Shown in pieces: positions 42,651-54,522 of a DNA stretch of 64,000 nucleotides; the stretch's first letter is position 1; each line of letters opens with the position of its first letter. Where the stretch lies: positions 831,899 to 895,898 of the forward strand of contig NZ_HG931174.1 of the NCBI RefSeq assembly GCF_000582785.1, in the 5' to 3' direction. The translations under genes and the position numbers were made by a program. This stretch comes from Candidatus Blastococcus massiliensis AP3. Lineage in GTDB: Bacteria; Actinomycetota; Actinomycetes; Mycobacteriales; Geodermatophilaceae. The notes beneath the pieces were generated by a model. It was not told the DNA's origin and made no database searches. It saw only the letters and a program-made list of their open reading frames with translations.

Positions 42651-43607
42651 ATGACCTCCGAGACACCGGCGCGACCGGCACCGCCCGATCCGATCGAGGC
42701 GGTGCCGGTCCGCCACCCCGGCCGCTGGATCGCCGCGGCCGTCATCGCCGTCCTGGCGGCGATGTTCGTCCACATGCTGGTCACCAACCCGGTGTTCCGG
42801 TGGGACTTCATGGTCGACAACATGTTCAGCGACCCGGTGCTGCGCGGGGCGCGGACGACCCTGATCATGACCGTGCTTGCCATGGTCCTGGGCGTGCTGC
42901 TCGGCATCGTCGTGGCGATCATGCGGCTCTCGCCCAACCCGATCGTCTCGTCCGCGGCGTGGGCCTACATCTGGTTCTTCCGCGCGATCCCCCGGATCGT
43001 GCTGCTGTTCTTCGTCGCCAACCTGGGCGCTCTCTACTCCCGGTACGAGTTCGGCGTCCCGTTCGACCAGCAGCTCATGGACCTGTTCGGGTTCCAGGGC
43101 GACTGGCGGTTCTTCGGCTTCGACGGCAACGACATCTTCGTCGGCTTCATGGCCGGCCTGATCGGACTGTTCCTCTCCGAGGCCGCCTACATGGCCGAGA
43201 TCGTCCGCGCCGGCATCCAGTCGGTCGACCCGGGTCAGGCCGAGGCCGCCGCCGCGCTGGGCATGAGCCGGGCGCGGACCATGCGCCGGATCGTGCTGCC
43301 GCAGGCGATGCGGGTCATCATCCCGCCGACGGGCAACGAGACGATCGCCATGCTGAAGGACACCGCGCTGCTCATCGCCATCCCGGTGTCCAACGAGCTG
43401 AACTTCCAGCTGCGCGCCATCGGCAGCCGCACGTTCCAGGTGATCCCGATGGCCGTGGCCGCCATCCTCTGGTACCTGGCGCTGGCCAGCGTGCTCATGG
43501 TCGGCCAGTACTTCCTGGAACGGCGGTTCAGCCGCGGGTTCGGCGGCCGGGAGACCCGGGCGCAGCGGGCCGCGCGCCGCGCCGCCGAGGTGGGGAGCAG
43601 CAAGTGA
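42651..43607 (+). CDS. Polar amino-acid ABC transporter permease
   Basis: 318 residues with about five or six helices. The EAA loop that contacts the ATPase reads [20 protein letters not shown], and the preceding [20 protein letters not shown] is typical of HisMQ/GlnP-type permeases. An extra segment between helices (about 125-165, [20 protein letters not shown]) is longer than usual. As only one permease gene is present, the channel is probably a homodimer. 13 bp after the binding protein gene and overlapping the ATPase start by 4 bp. Confidence 0.92.
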   Translation: MTSETPARPAPPDPIEAVPVRHPGRWIAAAVIAVLAAMFVHMLVTNPVFRWDFMVDNMFSDPVLRGARTTLIMTVLAMVLGVLLGIVVAIMRLSPNPIVSSAAWAYIWFFRAIPRIVLLFFVANLGALYSRYEFGVPFDQQLMDLFGFQGDWRFFGFDGNDIFVGFMAGLIGLFLSEAAYMAEIVRAGIQSVDPGQAEAAAALGMSRARTMRRIVLPQAMRVIIPPTGNETIAMLKDTALLIAIPVSNELNFQLRAIGSRTFQVIPMAVAAILWYLALASVLMVGQYFLERRFSRGFGGRETRAQRAARRAAEVGSSK

Positions 43608-44380
43608 CCGGCACGTCCGCGGCGCCCATGGTGAAGGCCGAGGCGGTGCACAAGTCCTTCGGCCACGTCGAGGTGCTCAAGGGCATCGACCTCGAGGTCG
43701 CACCGCGCGAGGTCATGTGCATCGTCGGGCCGTCGGGGTCGGGCAAGTCCACGTTCCTGCGGTGCATCAACCACCTGGAGCAGATCACCGCCGGGCGGCT
43801 GTGGGTGGACGGCCACCTGGTCGGCTACCGCGAGAAGGGCGGCAAGCTGCACGAGCTGCGCGACCGCGAGGTGGCCGCCCAGCGCCGCGACATCGGCATG
43901 GTGTTCCAGCGGTTCAACCTCTTCCCGCACATGACGGCGCTGGAGAACGTCGCCGAGGCGCCGGTCCAGGTCAAGCGGGTGGGCAAGGCCGACGCCCGCG
44001 CACGGGCCGCGGAGCTGCTGGACCGGGTGGGTCTGGGCGACCGGGTGCACACCTACCCGAACCAGCTCTCCGGCGGCCAGCAGCAGCGGGTGGCGATCGC
44101 CCGCGCGCTGGCCATGGAGCCCAAGCTGATGCTCTTCGACGAGCCGACCTCGGCGCTCGACCCCGAACTGGTCGGCGAGGTGCTCGACGTGATGCGCGGG
44201 CTGGCCGCCGACGGCATGACGATGATCGTCGTCACCCACGAGATGGGCTTCGCCCGCGAGGTCGGCGACACCCTGGTCTTCATGGACGACGGCGTCGTCG
44301 TCGAGGCCGGCGACCCCCGCCAGGTGCTCACCGACCCCCAGCACGAGCGCACGCAGGCGTTCCTCTCCAAGGTCCTCTGA
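43604..44380 (+). CDS. Polar amino-acid ABC transporter ATP-binding protein
   Basis: 258 residues. Walker [22 protein letters not shown]-loop [17 protein letters not shown], signature [20 protein letters not shown], Walker [15 protein letters not shown], and the switch His in VTHEMGF are all intact. It energises uptake through the preceding permease. The GTG at 43604 overlaps the permease stop (GTGA). A large palindromic terminator follows, insulating this operon from the methionine genes. Confidence 0.95.
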   Translation: MTGTSAAPMVKAEAVHKSFGHVEVLKGIDLEVAPREVMCIVGPSGSGKSTFLRCINHLEQITAGRLWVDGHLVGYREKGGKLHELRDREVAAQRRDIGMVFQRFNLFPHMTALENVAEAPVQVKRVGKADARARAAELLDRVGLGDRVHTYPNQLSGGQQQRVAIARALAMEPKLMLFDEPTSALDPELVGEVLDVMRGLAADGMTMIVVTHEMGFAREVGDTLVFMDDGVVVEAGDPRQVLTDPQHERTQAFLSKVL

Positions 44381-44406
44381 GCGGGTTCCCCCCGTCCCCC
44401 GTCGAC

Positions 44407-44486
44407 GATCAGCTGACCTGATCGTGCAGCGTCCTCCCTCAGCGCCCACCACGAGGGAGGACGCTCGATGATCAGGTCAGCTGATC
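44407..44486. terminator. 80-bp two-block palindrome after the ABC transporter
   Basis: Outer arms of 17 bp (GATCAGCTGACCTGATC / GATCAGGTCAGCTGATC, perfect), a 4/4 mismatched internal loop, and inner arms of 13 bp (AGCGTCCTCCCTC / GAGGGAGGACGCT, perfect) around a 12-base loop. It ends the transporter operon and lies upstream of the riboswitch promoter. It is much larger than a typical terminator. Confidence 0.8.
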
Positions 44487-44511
44487 ATCGCCGCCACCGT
44501 GGGACCCGTGT

Positions 44512-44541
44512 TTCACGTGTGACATCGCGCGTGCCTAAGAT
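44512..44541 (+). promoter_or_regulatory. Probable promoter of the metY-metX operon
   Basis: -10 element TAAGAT at 44536-44541 with a weak -35 (TTCACG, 44512-44517, 18-bp spacing). The transcript would begin near 44548, immediately before the first paired element of the SAM riboswitch. Position fits the riboswitch well, but the -35 is speculative. Confidence 0.5.
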
Positions 44542-44547
44542 CGACAC

Positions 44548-44670
44548 GGCTCACGAGAGGCAGTGCGAAGCACCTGGCTGACTGCCCGGCAACCTCTACT
44601 CCGTCTGAGGTGCTCCAGGGGAAGAGCCGGCTGTCGCGGCGTCCGCCACGGTGGCAAGGACGGAGCTCCC
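44548..44670 (+). promoter_or_regulatory. SAM riboswitch (SAM-IV-like) upstream of metY
   Basis: The core shows CACGAGAGGCAG, then GTGC-GAA-GCAC, then GGCTGACTGCCCGGCAACC, the conserved SAM-binding core shared by the SAM-I/SAM-IV superfamily, then GAGGTGCTCCAGGGGAAGAG. The loop pattern and its actinobacterial metY context fit SAM-IV best. It binds S-adenosylmethionine and shuts the operon when methionine is plentiful. The exact class should be confirmed by covariance-model search. Confidence 0.85.
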
Positions 44671-44683
44671 GTGCGCCGCGGGA

Positions 44684-44702
44684 TCTCCTGACCGAGAGGA
44701 GA
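44684..44702 (+). promoter_or_regulatory. Shine-Dalgarno-masking hairpin (expression platform)
   Basis: TCTCCT at 44684-44689 pairs perfectly with AGGAGA at 44697-44702 around the loop GACCGAG. The second arm is the metY Shine-Dalgarno sequence (GAGAGGAGA, 8-9 nt before the ATG at 44711). Closing this hairpin would hide the ribosome site, implying translational control by the riboswitch. Confidence 0.7.
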
Positions 44703-44710
44703 CGGCGCAC

Positions 44711-46003
44711 ATGAGCGACCCGCAGAACTGGAGCTTCGAGACCCGGCAGATCCACGCCGGAGCCAGCCCCGACCCGACCACCGGGGCGCGCGCCCTGCCG
44801 ATCTACGCGACCACCAGCTACCAGTTCCGCGACAGCCAGCACGCCGCGGACCTCTTCGCGCTGGCCGAGATGGGCAACATCTACACCCGCATCATGAACC
44901 CGACGCAGGACGCGCTCGAGCAGCGCGTCGCCTCGCTGGAGGGCGGGGTCGCCGCGCTCGCGGTCGCCTCCGGCCAGGCCGCGGAGACCCTCGCCATCCT
45001 CAACCTCGCCGAGGCCGGCGACCACGTCGTCGCCTCCGCCTCGCTGTACGGCGGCACCTACAACCTGCTGCACCACTCGCTGCCCAAGCTCGGCATCACC
45101 GTCTCCTTCGTCGAGAACCCCGACGACCCCGAGGCCTGGCAGGCGCTGGTGCAGGAGAACACCCGCGCCTTCTACGCCGAGACGATCGGCAACCCGAAGG
45201 GCGACGTCCTCGACATCGAGGCCGTCGCGGGCGTCGCGCACCGCAACGGCGTGCCGCTGATCGTGGACAACACCGTCGCCACCCCGTACCTGATCCGCCC
45301 GTTCGAGTTCGGCGCCGACATCGTCGTGCACTCGGCCACCAAGTACCTGGGCGGCCACGGCACCGCGATCGCCGGTCTGATCGTCGACGGCGGCACGTTC
45401 GACTGGCGCGGCGGCAAGCACCCGATGTTCACCACGGCCGACCCCACGTACCACGGCGTCGTCTACGCCGACCTCGGCGCGCCCGCCTACGCGCTCAAGG
45501 CGCGGGTGCAGCTGCTCCGCGACCTCGGCCCCGCCATCAGCCCGTTCAACGCCTTCCTCGTCGTCCAGGGCATCGAGACGCTCTCGCTGCGCATGGAGCG
45601 GCACGTGGCCAACGCCCAGCGGGTGGCCGAGTACCTCGAGGCGCACGACGCCGTCGACCGGGTCAACTACGCCGGCCTGCCCACCAACCAGTGGCACGCC
45701 GCGCAGCAGAAGTACGCCCCCAAGGGCGCCGGCGCCGTCCTCACCTTCGAGCTGCACGGCGGCAAGGAGGCCGGCCAGAAGTTCGTCGAGGCGCTCGAGC
45801 TGCACAGCCACGTGGCCAACATCGGCGACGTCCGCTCGCTGGTCATCCACCCGGCGTCCACGACGCACTCGCAGCTGACCCCCGAGGAGCAGCTCACCAC
45901 CGGCGTCACGCCGGGCCTGGTGCGGCTGGCCGTGGGCCTGGAGGGCATCGAGGACATCATCGCCGACCTCGAGGCCGGTTTCCGGGCCGCCAAGTCGGCC
46001 TGA
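44711..46003 (+). CDS. metY: O-acetylhomoserine sulfhydrylase
   Basis: 430-residue PLP enzyme. The Lys that binds PLP lies in [36 protein letters not shown] and [20 protein letters not shown] are typical of the Cys/Met metabolism family, and the length and [16 protein letters not shown] tail fit MetY rather than MetB. It makes homocysteine directly from O-acetylhomoserine and sulfide. First gene of the operon under the SAM riboswitch; metX follows after 2 bp. The ATG is fixed by the riboswitch leader and Shine-Dalgarno. Confidence 0.95.
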   Translation: MSDPQNWSFETRQIHAGASPDPTTGARALPIYATTSYQFRDSQHAADLFALAEMGNIYTRIMNPTQDALEQRVASLEGGVAALAVASGQAAETLAILNLAEAGDHVVASASLYGGTYNLLHHSLPKLGITVSFVENPDDPEAWQALVQENTRAFYAETIGNPKGDVLDIEAVAGVAHRNGVPLIVDNTVATPYLIRPFEFGADIVVHSATKYLGGHGTAIAGLIVDGGTFDWRGGKHPMFTTADPTYHGVVYADLGAPAYALKARVQLLRDLGPAISPFNAFLVVQGIETLSLRMERHVANAQRVAEYLEAHDAVDRVNYAGLPTNQWHAAQQKYAPKGAGAVLTFELHGGKEAGQKFVEALELHSHVANIGDVRSLVIHPASTTHSQLTPEEQLTTGVTPGLVRLAVGLEGIEDIIADLEAGFRAAKSA

Positions 46004-46005
46004 GC

Positions 46006-47079
46006 ATGGGCGGGTGGGTCGAGGGGGATCCGGTCGGCGACCGGCTCTTCCTCGACCTGCCCGCGTTCGCCCCCGAGCGGGGCGGAGAGCTGCCGTCGGT
46101 GCGGGTGGCCTACGAGACCTGGGGGACGCTCGCTCCCGACGGCGGCAACGCGGTGCTGGTCGAGCACGCGCTCACCGGCGACAGCCACGTGGTCGGCGCC
46201 ACCGGCCCGGGGCATCCGACCGCGGGCTGGTGGGAGGGCATCGTCGGGCCGGGCCGCCCGCTGGACACCGACCGGTGGTTCGTCGTCTGCGCCAACGTGC
46301 TCGGCGGCTGCCAGGGGACGACGGGGCCGTCCTCGACGGCCCCCGACGGCGCACGGTGGGGCTCGCGTTTCCCCGAGGTGACCGTCGGCGACCAGGTCCG
46401 GGTCGAGGTGGCCCTGGCCGACGCGCTCGGCATCGGCCGGTGGGCGTGCGTGGTGGGCGGCTCGATGGGCGGCATGCGGGCGCTCGAGTGGGCGGTGGCG
46501 CTGCCCGAGCGGGTGGGGTCGCTGTTCTTCCTGGCGTCGGGCGCCTCCGCCAGCGCCGACCAGATCGGCACGCAAACCACCCAGCAGGCGGCCATCCGCG
46601 CCGACGCCCGCTGGGCGGGCGGCGACTACCCGGCCGACGCTCCCCCGGTCGACGGGCTGGGCGTCGCCCGGCGGATCGCCCACCTCACCTACCGCAGCGC
46701 CCTGGAGCTCGACGCCAGGTTCGGTTCCCGGGTCCAGGAGGACGGCCGCTTCGCCGTCGCCTCCTACCTCGACCACCACGCCACCAAGCTGGCCGCACGG
46801 TTCGACGCCGGCAGCTACGTGGTGCTCACGGAGGCGATGAACTCCTGGGACGTCGGCCGTGGTCGGGGAGGGGTCGAGGCGGCGCTGGCCCGCGTCACCG
46901 CCCGCACCGTCGTCGCCGGCATCGACAGCGACCGGCTCTACCCGCCGGCGCTGCAGCAGCGCGTCGCCGACGCCCTCGACGTCCCCCTGCAGCTCATCCG
47001 GTCCCCGTACGGGCACGACGGGTTCCTCGTCGAGGTCGACGAGGTCGGCGGCCTGCTGGCCGGGCTCCTCGCCGGCTGA
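46006..47079 (+). CDS. metX: Homoserine O-acetyltransferase
   Basis: 357 residues, alpha/beta hydrolase fold. The nucleophile elbow VVGGSMGGMRALEWA, the LLARVTARTVVAGIDSDRLYP-type region with catalytic Asp (GIDSDRLYP) and the catalytic His in SPYGHDGFLVEVDEV complete the triad. NVLGGCQGTTGPSS is the family oxyanion region. It acetylates homoserine with acetyl-CoA, supplying the substrate of MetY encoded just upstream. Convergent with the VOC gene; only 10 bp separate their stops. Confidence 0.95.
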   Translation: MGGWVEGDPVGDRLFLDLPAFAPERGGELPSVRVAYETWGTLAPDGGNAVLVEHALTGDSHVVGATGPGHPTAGWWEGIVGPGRPLDTDRWFVVCANVLGGCQGTTGPSSTAPDGARWGSRFPEVTVGDQVRVEVALADALGIGRWACVVGGSMGGMRALEWAVALPERVGSLFFLASGASASADQIGTQTTQQAAIRADARWAGGDYPADAPPVDGLGVARRIAHLTYRSALELDARFGSRVQEDGRFAVASYLDHHATKLAARFDAGSYVVLTEAMNSWDVGRGRGGVEAALARVTARTVVAGIDSDRLYPPALQQRVADALDVPLQLIRSPYGHDGFLVEVDEVGGLLAGLLAG

Positions 47080-47089
47080 CGGCGGTCAC

Positions 47090-47482
47090 CTACCGTCCGG
47101 CCGGCTCCAGGAACTCGAGCCGGTTGCCGAAGGGGTCGGCCGCGTAGAACCGGTCGTGACCCGGGAAGTCGTCGTCCCAGGTCACCGGATGTCCGGCCGC
47201 CTCCAGTGCCTCCGCCACACCGCGCAGGCCGCTCACCAGCAACCCGGGGTGGGCCTTCCTCGCCGGGGCGAACGGCTCCTCGACCCCGAGGTGGACCTCC
47301 AGGCCGCCGCCCCGGAACCAGCACCCACCGCGGGCGGCGAGCACGGGCGGCTTCTCCAGCTCCCGCATGCCGAGCACGTCCCGCCAGAACGCCCGGCACT
47401 GCTCCTCGCCGCCCGCGGGGATGGCCAGCTGCACGTGGTGGAGCGGCAGCAGTTCGAAGGCGCCCGTCGACGGGTGGGTCAC
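47090..47482 (-). CDS. VOC family (glyoxalase-like) protein
   Basis: 130 residues. LLPLHHVQLAIPAGGEEQCR opens the fold and DRFYAADPFGNRLEFLEPAG closes it, with the terminal Glu metal ligand. The central WDDDFPGHDRF stretch carries further possible ligands. Family members include glyoxalases, fosfomycin-resistance proteins and dioxygenases; the specific role is unknown. It is 4 bp downstream of the carbonic anhydrase gene and probably cotranscribed. Confidence 0.85.
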   Translation of the reverse strand: MTHPSTGAFELLPLHHVQLAIPAGGEEQCRAFWRDVLGMRELEKPPVLAARGGCWFRGGGLEVHLGVEEPFAPARKAHPGLLVSGLRGVAEALEAAGHPVTWDDDFPGHDRFYAADPFGNRLEFLEPAGR

Positions 47483-47486
47483 GGGC

Positions 47487-48017
47487 TCAGCGGTCCAGCC
47501 GGCGCACCCGCCGGGCCGAGGCCAGCCGCTCGCTGTAGGCCTTGGCGTTGCACTGGATGTGCAGCTGGTCGTCGTCGGTCGCCTCGCGCATGACCTTCGC
47601 CGGGACGCCGGCGATGAGCGAGCGCGGCGGGAAGACCTTGCCCTGGGTGACGACGGCGCCCGCGGCCACGATCGAGCCCGAGCCGATGTGCGCGCCGTTC
47701 ATGACGACGCTGCCCATGCCGACGAGCACGTCGTCGTCGATGCGCGCACCGTGCAGCACCACCCGGTGGCCCACCGACACCCGCGCCCCCACCACCAGCG
47801 GGAAGCCCGGGTCGGAGTGCAGCGTGCAGCCGTCCTGGATGTTGGTGTCGGCGCCGATCTCGATGACCTCGGCGTCCGCCCGCGCGACGGCGCCGTACCA
47901 GATGCTCGAGCGCGGCCCCATCGTCACCGCTCCCACCACGACCGCCGTGGGCGCGACGAACGCCTCGTCGTCGATGGCCGGAGTGCCGAAGTCCAGGGCG
48001 CCGATGAAGTTGTCCAC
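47487..48017 (-). CDS. Gamma-carbonic anhydrase family protein
   Basis: 176 residues forming a left-handed beta-helix of hexapeptide repeats. SSIWYGAVARADAEVIEIGA, TNIQDGCTLHSDPG and VSVGHRVVLHGARIDDDVLV contain the zinc-ligand His positions and the conserved Arg/Asp/Gln of the Cam/YrdA group. It may be a carbonic anhydrase or an acyltransferase-like relative; activity is often lost in this subgroup. Start is a GTG at 48017. Lies between glutamate dehydrogenase and a VOC gene, all on the minus strand. Confidence 0.9.
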   Translation of the reverse strand: MDNFIGALDFGTPAIDDEAFVAPTAVVVGAVTMGPRSSIWYGAVARADAEVIEIGADTNIQDGCTLHSDPGFPLVVGARVSVGHRVVLHGARIDDDVLVGMGSVVMNGAHIGSGSIVAAGAVVTQGKVFPPRSLIAGVPAKVMREATDDDQLHIQCNAKAYSERLASARRVRRLDR

Positions 48018-48026
48018 CCGGCGAAC

Positions 48027-50308
<2,282 letters not shown>

Positions 50309-50328
<20 letters not shown>

Positions 50329-51049
50329 CGGGCTCCTCGGTGACGTGCTCGTGCTCGGCGACCAGGTGGTCCACCTCGTTGAAGGCGACGAGCCGGAAGC
50401 TCCCCGAGTCCTCCCGCTCGTACCGGGTCAGCGAGGCGTTGGCCACCTGCTCCTCCCGGTCGACGACGAGCAGTTCCTGCTCGGTCAGCTCCTCCAGCAC
50501 GTAGCGGAACACCATGATCACCGCCTGGTGCGCGAAGACCACGAGCCGCTCGCAGTCGTGCCGCAGGCCCTCGGTGGCCAGCAGGCTGCGGATGCGCAGG
50601 GCGACGTCGGCCCAGCTCTCGCCGCCGGGCGGCCGGTAGTAGAACTTGCCCAGCAGGTCGCGGCGCGCGGCCTCGTCGGGGAACTGCTCGCGGATGCCGG
50701 CGCCGGTCATCCGGTCGAAGGCACCGAAGTCACGCTCCCGCAGCCGCTCGTCGGTGCGCACCCGGATGCCCAGGTCCGCCGTCGCCAGGCGGGCGGTGGT
50801 CAGCGCGCGCTCGAACGGGGAGCTGAGCACCGCCGTCGGCCGCTGGTCCTCCGGCAGCGCGGCCAACCAGGCGCCCAGCGCCTCGGCCTGGGCGCGGCCG
50901 GTGTCGGACAGGGGGACGTCGGGGTCGCGCACGTCGAGGTCCAGGCGACCCGCGCCGGCCTCCTGGGCCTGTGCGTCAGCGACGTTCCCCACGCTCTCGC
51001 CGTGCCGCACGAGCCACAGCACCGACGGACCCGGTTCCTGGCCGGCCAC
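50309..51049 (-). CDS. Histidine phosphatase family protein
   Basis: 246 residues. The family RHG motif is LWLVRHGESVGNVA (catalytic His), with the second His in RLVVFAHQAVIMVFRY and the Glu in RLRERDFGAFDRM. By motif it is a phosphoglycerate-mutase-like phosphatase of the broad-specificity type; substrate unknown. The 3' end overlaps the nnrD start by 20 bp, suggesting coupled translation. It is divergent from the YdeI-like gene. Confidence 0.9.
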
Positions 51050-51151
51050 CCGTCACCTCCCGTCCTCGCGCCGCGCCCTGCGGGCATCCGCTGGCCGGTA
51101 GCCGCGCGCGAGGCCCCCGAAACCGTCACCACCCCGAGGCAGGATGGCGCC

Positions 51152-51730
51152 GTGACGCTGCCGACGGACCTCCCGGTTCTCCCCTTCGCCGACCAGACCG
51201 CCCTCGAGGCCTGGCTCGAGGAGCACCACGAGACCGCCCCCGGGCTGTACGTCAAGATCGCCAAGAAGGGCACCGGAATCCCCTCGATCGCCTGGGCCGG
51301 CATGGTCGAGGTGCTGCTCTGCTTCGGGTGGATCGACGGCCGGGCCAATCGGATCGACGACACCTGGTACGTGCAGCGGATCACGCCGCGGCGGCCGAAG
51401 AGCGTCTGGTCGGCCAAGAACGTGACCACGGTGGAGCGGCTGACCGCCGAGGAGCGGATGCGTCCGGCCGGGCTCGCGGCGGTCGAGGCGGCGAAGGCCG
51501 ACGGCCGCTGGGAGCGCGCCTACGCCGGGCCGGCCACGATCACCGTGCCCGACGACCTCGCCGCCGCGCTGGACGCGGTCCCCGCCGCGCGGGCGGCGTT
51601 CGACGGACTGGACGGGCAGAACCGGTACGCCGTCCTCTGGCGGGTGCAGACGGCGAACACCGACAAGACCCGGGCGAAGCGCATCTCCGCGCTCGTCGAG
51701 ATGCTCGCCTCCGGCGACACCCTGCACTGA
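51152..51730 (+). CDS. YdeI/OmpD-associated family protein
   Basis: 192 residues. GIPSIAWAGMVEVLLCFGWI, then DGRANRIDDTWYVQRITPRR and PKSVWSAKNVTTVERL are the recognised N-terminal motifs of this family; the C-terminal half is helical (VPAARAAFDGLDGQNRYAVL). Cytoplasmic. Members have been linked to stress or polymyxin resistance in Salmonella without a defined activity. GTG 51152 has AGGATGG upstream. Convergent with the APC permease pseudogene. Confidence 0.85.
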   Translation: MTLPTDLPVLPFADQTALEAWLEEHHETAPGLYVKIAKKGTGIPSIAWAGMVEVLLCFGWIDGRANRIDDTWYVQRITPRRPKSVWSAKNVTTVERLTAEERMRPAGLAAVEAAKADGRWERAYAGPATITVPDDLAAALDAVPAARAAFDGLDGQNRYAVLWRVQTANTDKTRAKRISALVEMLASGDTLH

Positions 51731-51736
51731 GGGGGC

Positions 51737-53206
51737 TCACCCGGGGTGGCGGCTGGGCCGCTCGCGCCAGAACGTGGCGTCCCGCCGTCGCCACCAGAGC
51801 ATGAGGACCACTCCGGCCGCCATGACGCCGACGCCGATCACCAGGGGCGGGCCCACGCCGAACCACGCCTGGCCGGTGTAGGAGTTCTCCGCGTCGGCGA
51901 GGTCGCGCACCGAGAGCACGAGCAGCCAGGCGAGCATCCCGGCGCCGACCAGCGGGCCGACCCCGAGCAGGAGCAGGTCCCGCACGCTGCGCAGCAGCCG
52001 CCGGCGGAAGTACACGGCGCAGGCCAGGCCCGTGAGGGCGTAGTACAGCGCGATCAGCAGCGAGAGCCCGGTGATCGAGTCGAAGAGCGCGTTCTCGCTG
52101 ACCAGGCCCACCCCGAGGTACCAGGCCACCCCCACGCCGGCGACCCACCAGGTGGAGACGTCGGGGGTGCGCCGCGTGGGCGAGATCGAGGCGAAGCGGC
52201 GGGGGAGGGCGGCCCGGCGGGCCATGGACAGGCCGGTGCGCGATGCCGGGATGATCGTCGTCTGGGTGGAGGCGATGGCCGAGGTGGCGACGGCGAGCAG
52301 CACCACCCAGTCCCAGCCGCCGAGCGCTTGCGTCGACAGCAGCGCGAACACCGCCTCCTCCTCGTCGGCGTTCGCGGCCAGCCAGCCGGTGCCGGCGAAG
52401 GCGAGCACGGCCGTCGCCACGCCCAGGTAGGTGACGAGCAGGACGACGGTCGACCAGACGCCGGCCCGGCCCGGCGCCCGCAGCCGGTCGCGGGTCTCCT
52501 CGGTGAGGTTGACCGCGGACTCTCAGCCCCAGTAGGCGAAGACGCCCAGGAGCAGCCCGCTGGTCAGCGACGCACCCCCGGAACCGAAGGGGTCCAGCCA
52601 GCTCCATGCAGGGTCCAGCCCGCCGAAGGGGCTGTCCCCGCCGAGGCCCCTGACCAGGGCGACGACCGCGAACACCAGCAGGGCGAGGGTCTGGGCGACG
52701 ATCAGGCCGTTCTGCAGCCGGGAGGAGAGCTCGGTGCCCCGCACGCAGATGGCGGCCATGAGCACCACGAGCAGCACGGACAGGCCCATGACGACCGGCG
52801 TCGACTCCGTCCAGCCGTCGAGGCCGGCGGCCAGCAGGGTGAACCGGACACCCACCTCGGCCAGCGACCCGAGCACCAGGACGCCGGTCATCGCGATCGC
52901 CCAGCCGGCGATCCAGCCCGTCCAGGGACCCATCGCCCGCGTCACCCAGGAGAACGTCGTCCCGCAGTCGGGGTCGACGCGGTTGAGGGCCGCGAACGCC
53001 CCTGCGATGAGCAGCATCGGCAGAAAGGAGGCCAGCAGGACACCGGGGGCGTGCACGCCCACGAGGGCCACGACGGGTCCGAGGACGGCGGCCAGCGAGT
53101 AGGCCGGCGAGGTGGCCGCGAGGCCGATGACCAGGGTGTCGAGGAAGCCGACGGCGTCAGGCCGCAGGGTCGCCGGCGCCCCGGGGGCGCTCGCGGGAGC
53201 CGTCAC
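51737..53206 (-). pseudogene. APC family amino-acid permease, nonsense-interrupted
   Basis: Two collinear halves in the same frame: residues 1-227 (53206 to 52526, TAATSPAYSLAAVLGP start, ending LLGVFAYWG) and the second half (ESAVNLTEETRDRLRAPGRA onward, 52522 to 51737, including ATSAIASTQTTIIPASRTG and ending WWRRRDATFWRERPS). Between them lies TGA (52523-52525). Family members have Trp at that point (YWGWES), so a single TGG to TGA change explains the stop. Everything else is intact, about 489 codons. Likely recent inactivation or a sequencing error. It is 13 bp downstream of an NlpC/P60 gene. Confidence 0.85.
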
Positions 53207-53219
53207 CCCGCGATTGTCC

Positions 53220-54248
53220 TCAGCCGGTGAGGCGGACGCCGAACCGGTAGCCGTTCTGGTCGACGCTCGTCACGGCGACCGGCTTCCCGTAGGTGCGCGC
53301 GTGCACGATCATCCCGTTGCCGATGTAGAGGGCCACGTGGCTGATCGGCGTGTAGTAGAAGACCAGGTCGCCGGGCTGCAGCTCGTCACGGGAGACCTGC
53401 CGGCCGAGCTGGGACTGCGCGCGGCTCGAGTGCGGCAGCGAGACCCCGGCAGCGCGGTAGGCGAACGACGTGAGCCCCGAGCAGTCGAACGCGTCCGGGC
53501 CGGTGCCGCCACCGGCGTACCGGTCGCCCACCTGGGCCAGCGCGGTCGCGATCGCAACGGCGGCGGCCGAGCCCGGCGCGACCGGCAGCTCGGCGACCGC
53601 CGGGGCGTCGAGTGAACGGCCGGCGACGGCGGTGGTCACGCGTGCCTGCTCGGTGGCGGAGAGCCGGGCGAAATCGGCCTGGTAGGCGGCGGCCCGCTTC
53701 TGCACGTCCGCCTTCTGCTCCTGCAGCTGCCGGAGCCCGGCCTCGGCCGTGGCCGTGGCCTCGTCGGCGGCGGCCTGCGCCTGCTGTGCCGCGGTCTTGG
53801 CCGCGGCCGCCTGCGAGACGACGGCGTTGGTGTGCGCGGCGATCATGTCCAGCGTCGTCATCTGCTGGACGAGTTCGTCGGCGGAGTCGCTGGTGAGCAT
53901 CGCGGCGACCCGCGACTGCGTCTTGCCCGTGTAGCCGCTCTTCGCGATGGCGCGCAGCTGCGGTTCGAACACGGCCAGGGCGGCCTGCGCGGCGGCGGCC
54001 TGCTCCGCCGCGACGCGCGCCGCCTCCTGCTGGTCCTGGACGGCGATCTCGGCCTCGTGGACCTGCTCGTCGACGACGGTCAGCTCCTGCGCCGCTTCCT
54101 GCACGAGGCGGGAGGCCTCGGCGGCGGTGGTCGGGGCGGCGCCGGCCGGCGAGGGTGCGAGCACTCCCGCGGCCGTGGCGACGAGCGCGGCGGCCATCGC
54201 GAGGAAGGCGCGGGAGCGGCGACGCGGGGTCGTGCGTGCGGACTGCAC
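53220..54248 (-). CDS. Secreted NlpC/P60 peptidoglycan endopeptidase (second copy)
   Basis: 342 residues. Signal peptide (SRAFLAMAAALVATAAGVLA), long Ala/Gln coiled coil (about 45-205), linker, then NlpC/P60 domain with catalytic Cys in DAFDCSGLTSFAYRAAG and His in SHVALYIGNGMIVHA. It is a paralogue of the protein at 14993-16048. The GTG at 54248 has GGAGG 7 nt upstream; a longer frame upstream of it is low-complexity. Probably acts in septal peptidoglycan cleavage. It lies upstream of the broken APC gene. Confidence 0.92.
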   Translation of the reverse strand: MQSARTTPRRRSRAFLAMAAALVATAAGVLAPSPAGAAPTTAAEASRLVQEAAQELTVVDEQVHEAEIAVQDQQEAARVAAEQAAAAQAALAVFEPQLRAIAKSGYTGKTQSRVAAMLTSDSADELVQQMTTLDMIAAHTNAVVSQAAAAKTAAQQAQAAADEATATAEAGLRQLQEQKADVQKRAAAYQADFARLSATEQARVTTAVAGRSLDAPAVAELPVAPGSAAAVAIATALAQVGDRYAGGGTGPDAFDCSGLTSFAYRAAGVSLPHSSRAQSQLGRQVSRDELQPGDLVFYYTPISHVALYIGNGMIVHARTYGKPVAVTSVDQNGYRFGVRLTG

Positions 54249-54456
54249 GGTCGGCCTCCGATCAGCTGCGCCGGTGCCGGGGAAGGGCACTGTTCTTTGC
54301 GCGTCGGTACGCACCGTAGGGACGATGTGTCGACCCGTTACGAACGGCGCGCGGTTGCGGACCGCTGCTCCCACCTCGTCCGCCCCATGCGACCCAGCCA
54401 TCACGTGGCTCACACGGGCGCCACGCGTCGGGGGTATACGGCCCCGGATGCACCGA

Positions 54457-54488
54457 AGCCCCGCCGCGATGGTGCGTGCGGCGGGGCT
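54457..54488 (-). terminator. Hairpin terminator after the Cys-rich small gene
   Basis: Perfect 11-bp stem AGCCCCGCCGC / GCGGCGGGGCT around a 10-base loop, 34 bp beyond the stop at 54523. Confidence 0.8.
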
Positions 54489-54522
54489 GGGCGGGCGGGT
54501 GGTGCCACCCGGAAGGACTCGT

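Noticed and set aside
52523-52525. TGA in the APC gene as a programmed recoding site or selenocysteine
   Set aside because: No selenocysteine-insertion hairpin or selenocysteine gene is seen, and homologues have Trp at that position. A nonsense change is simpler.
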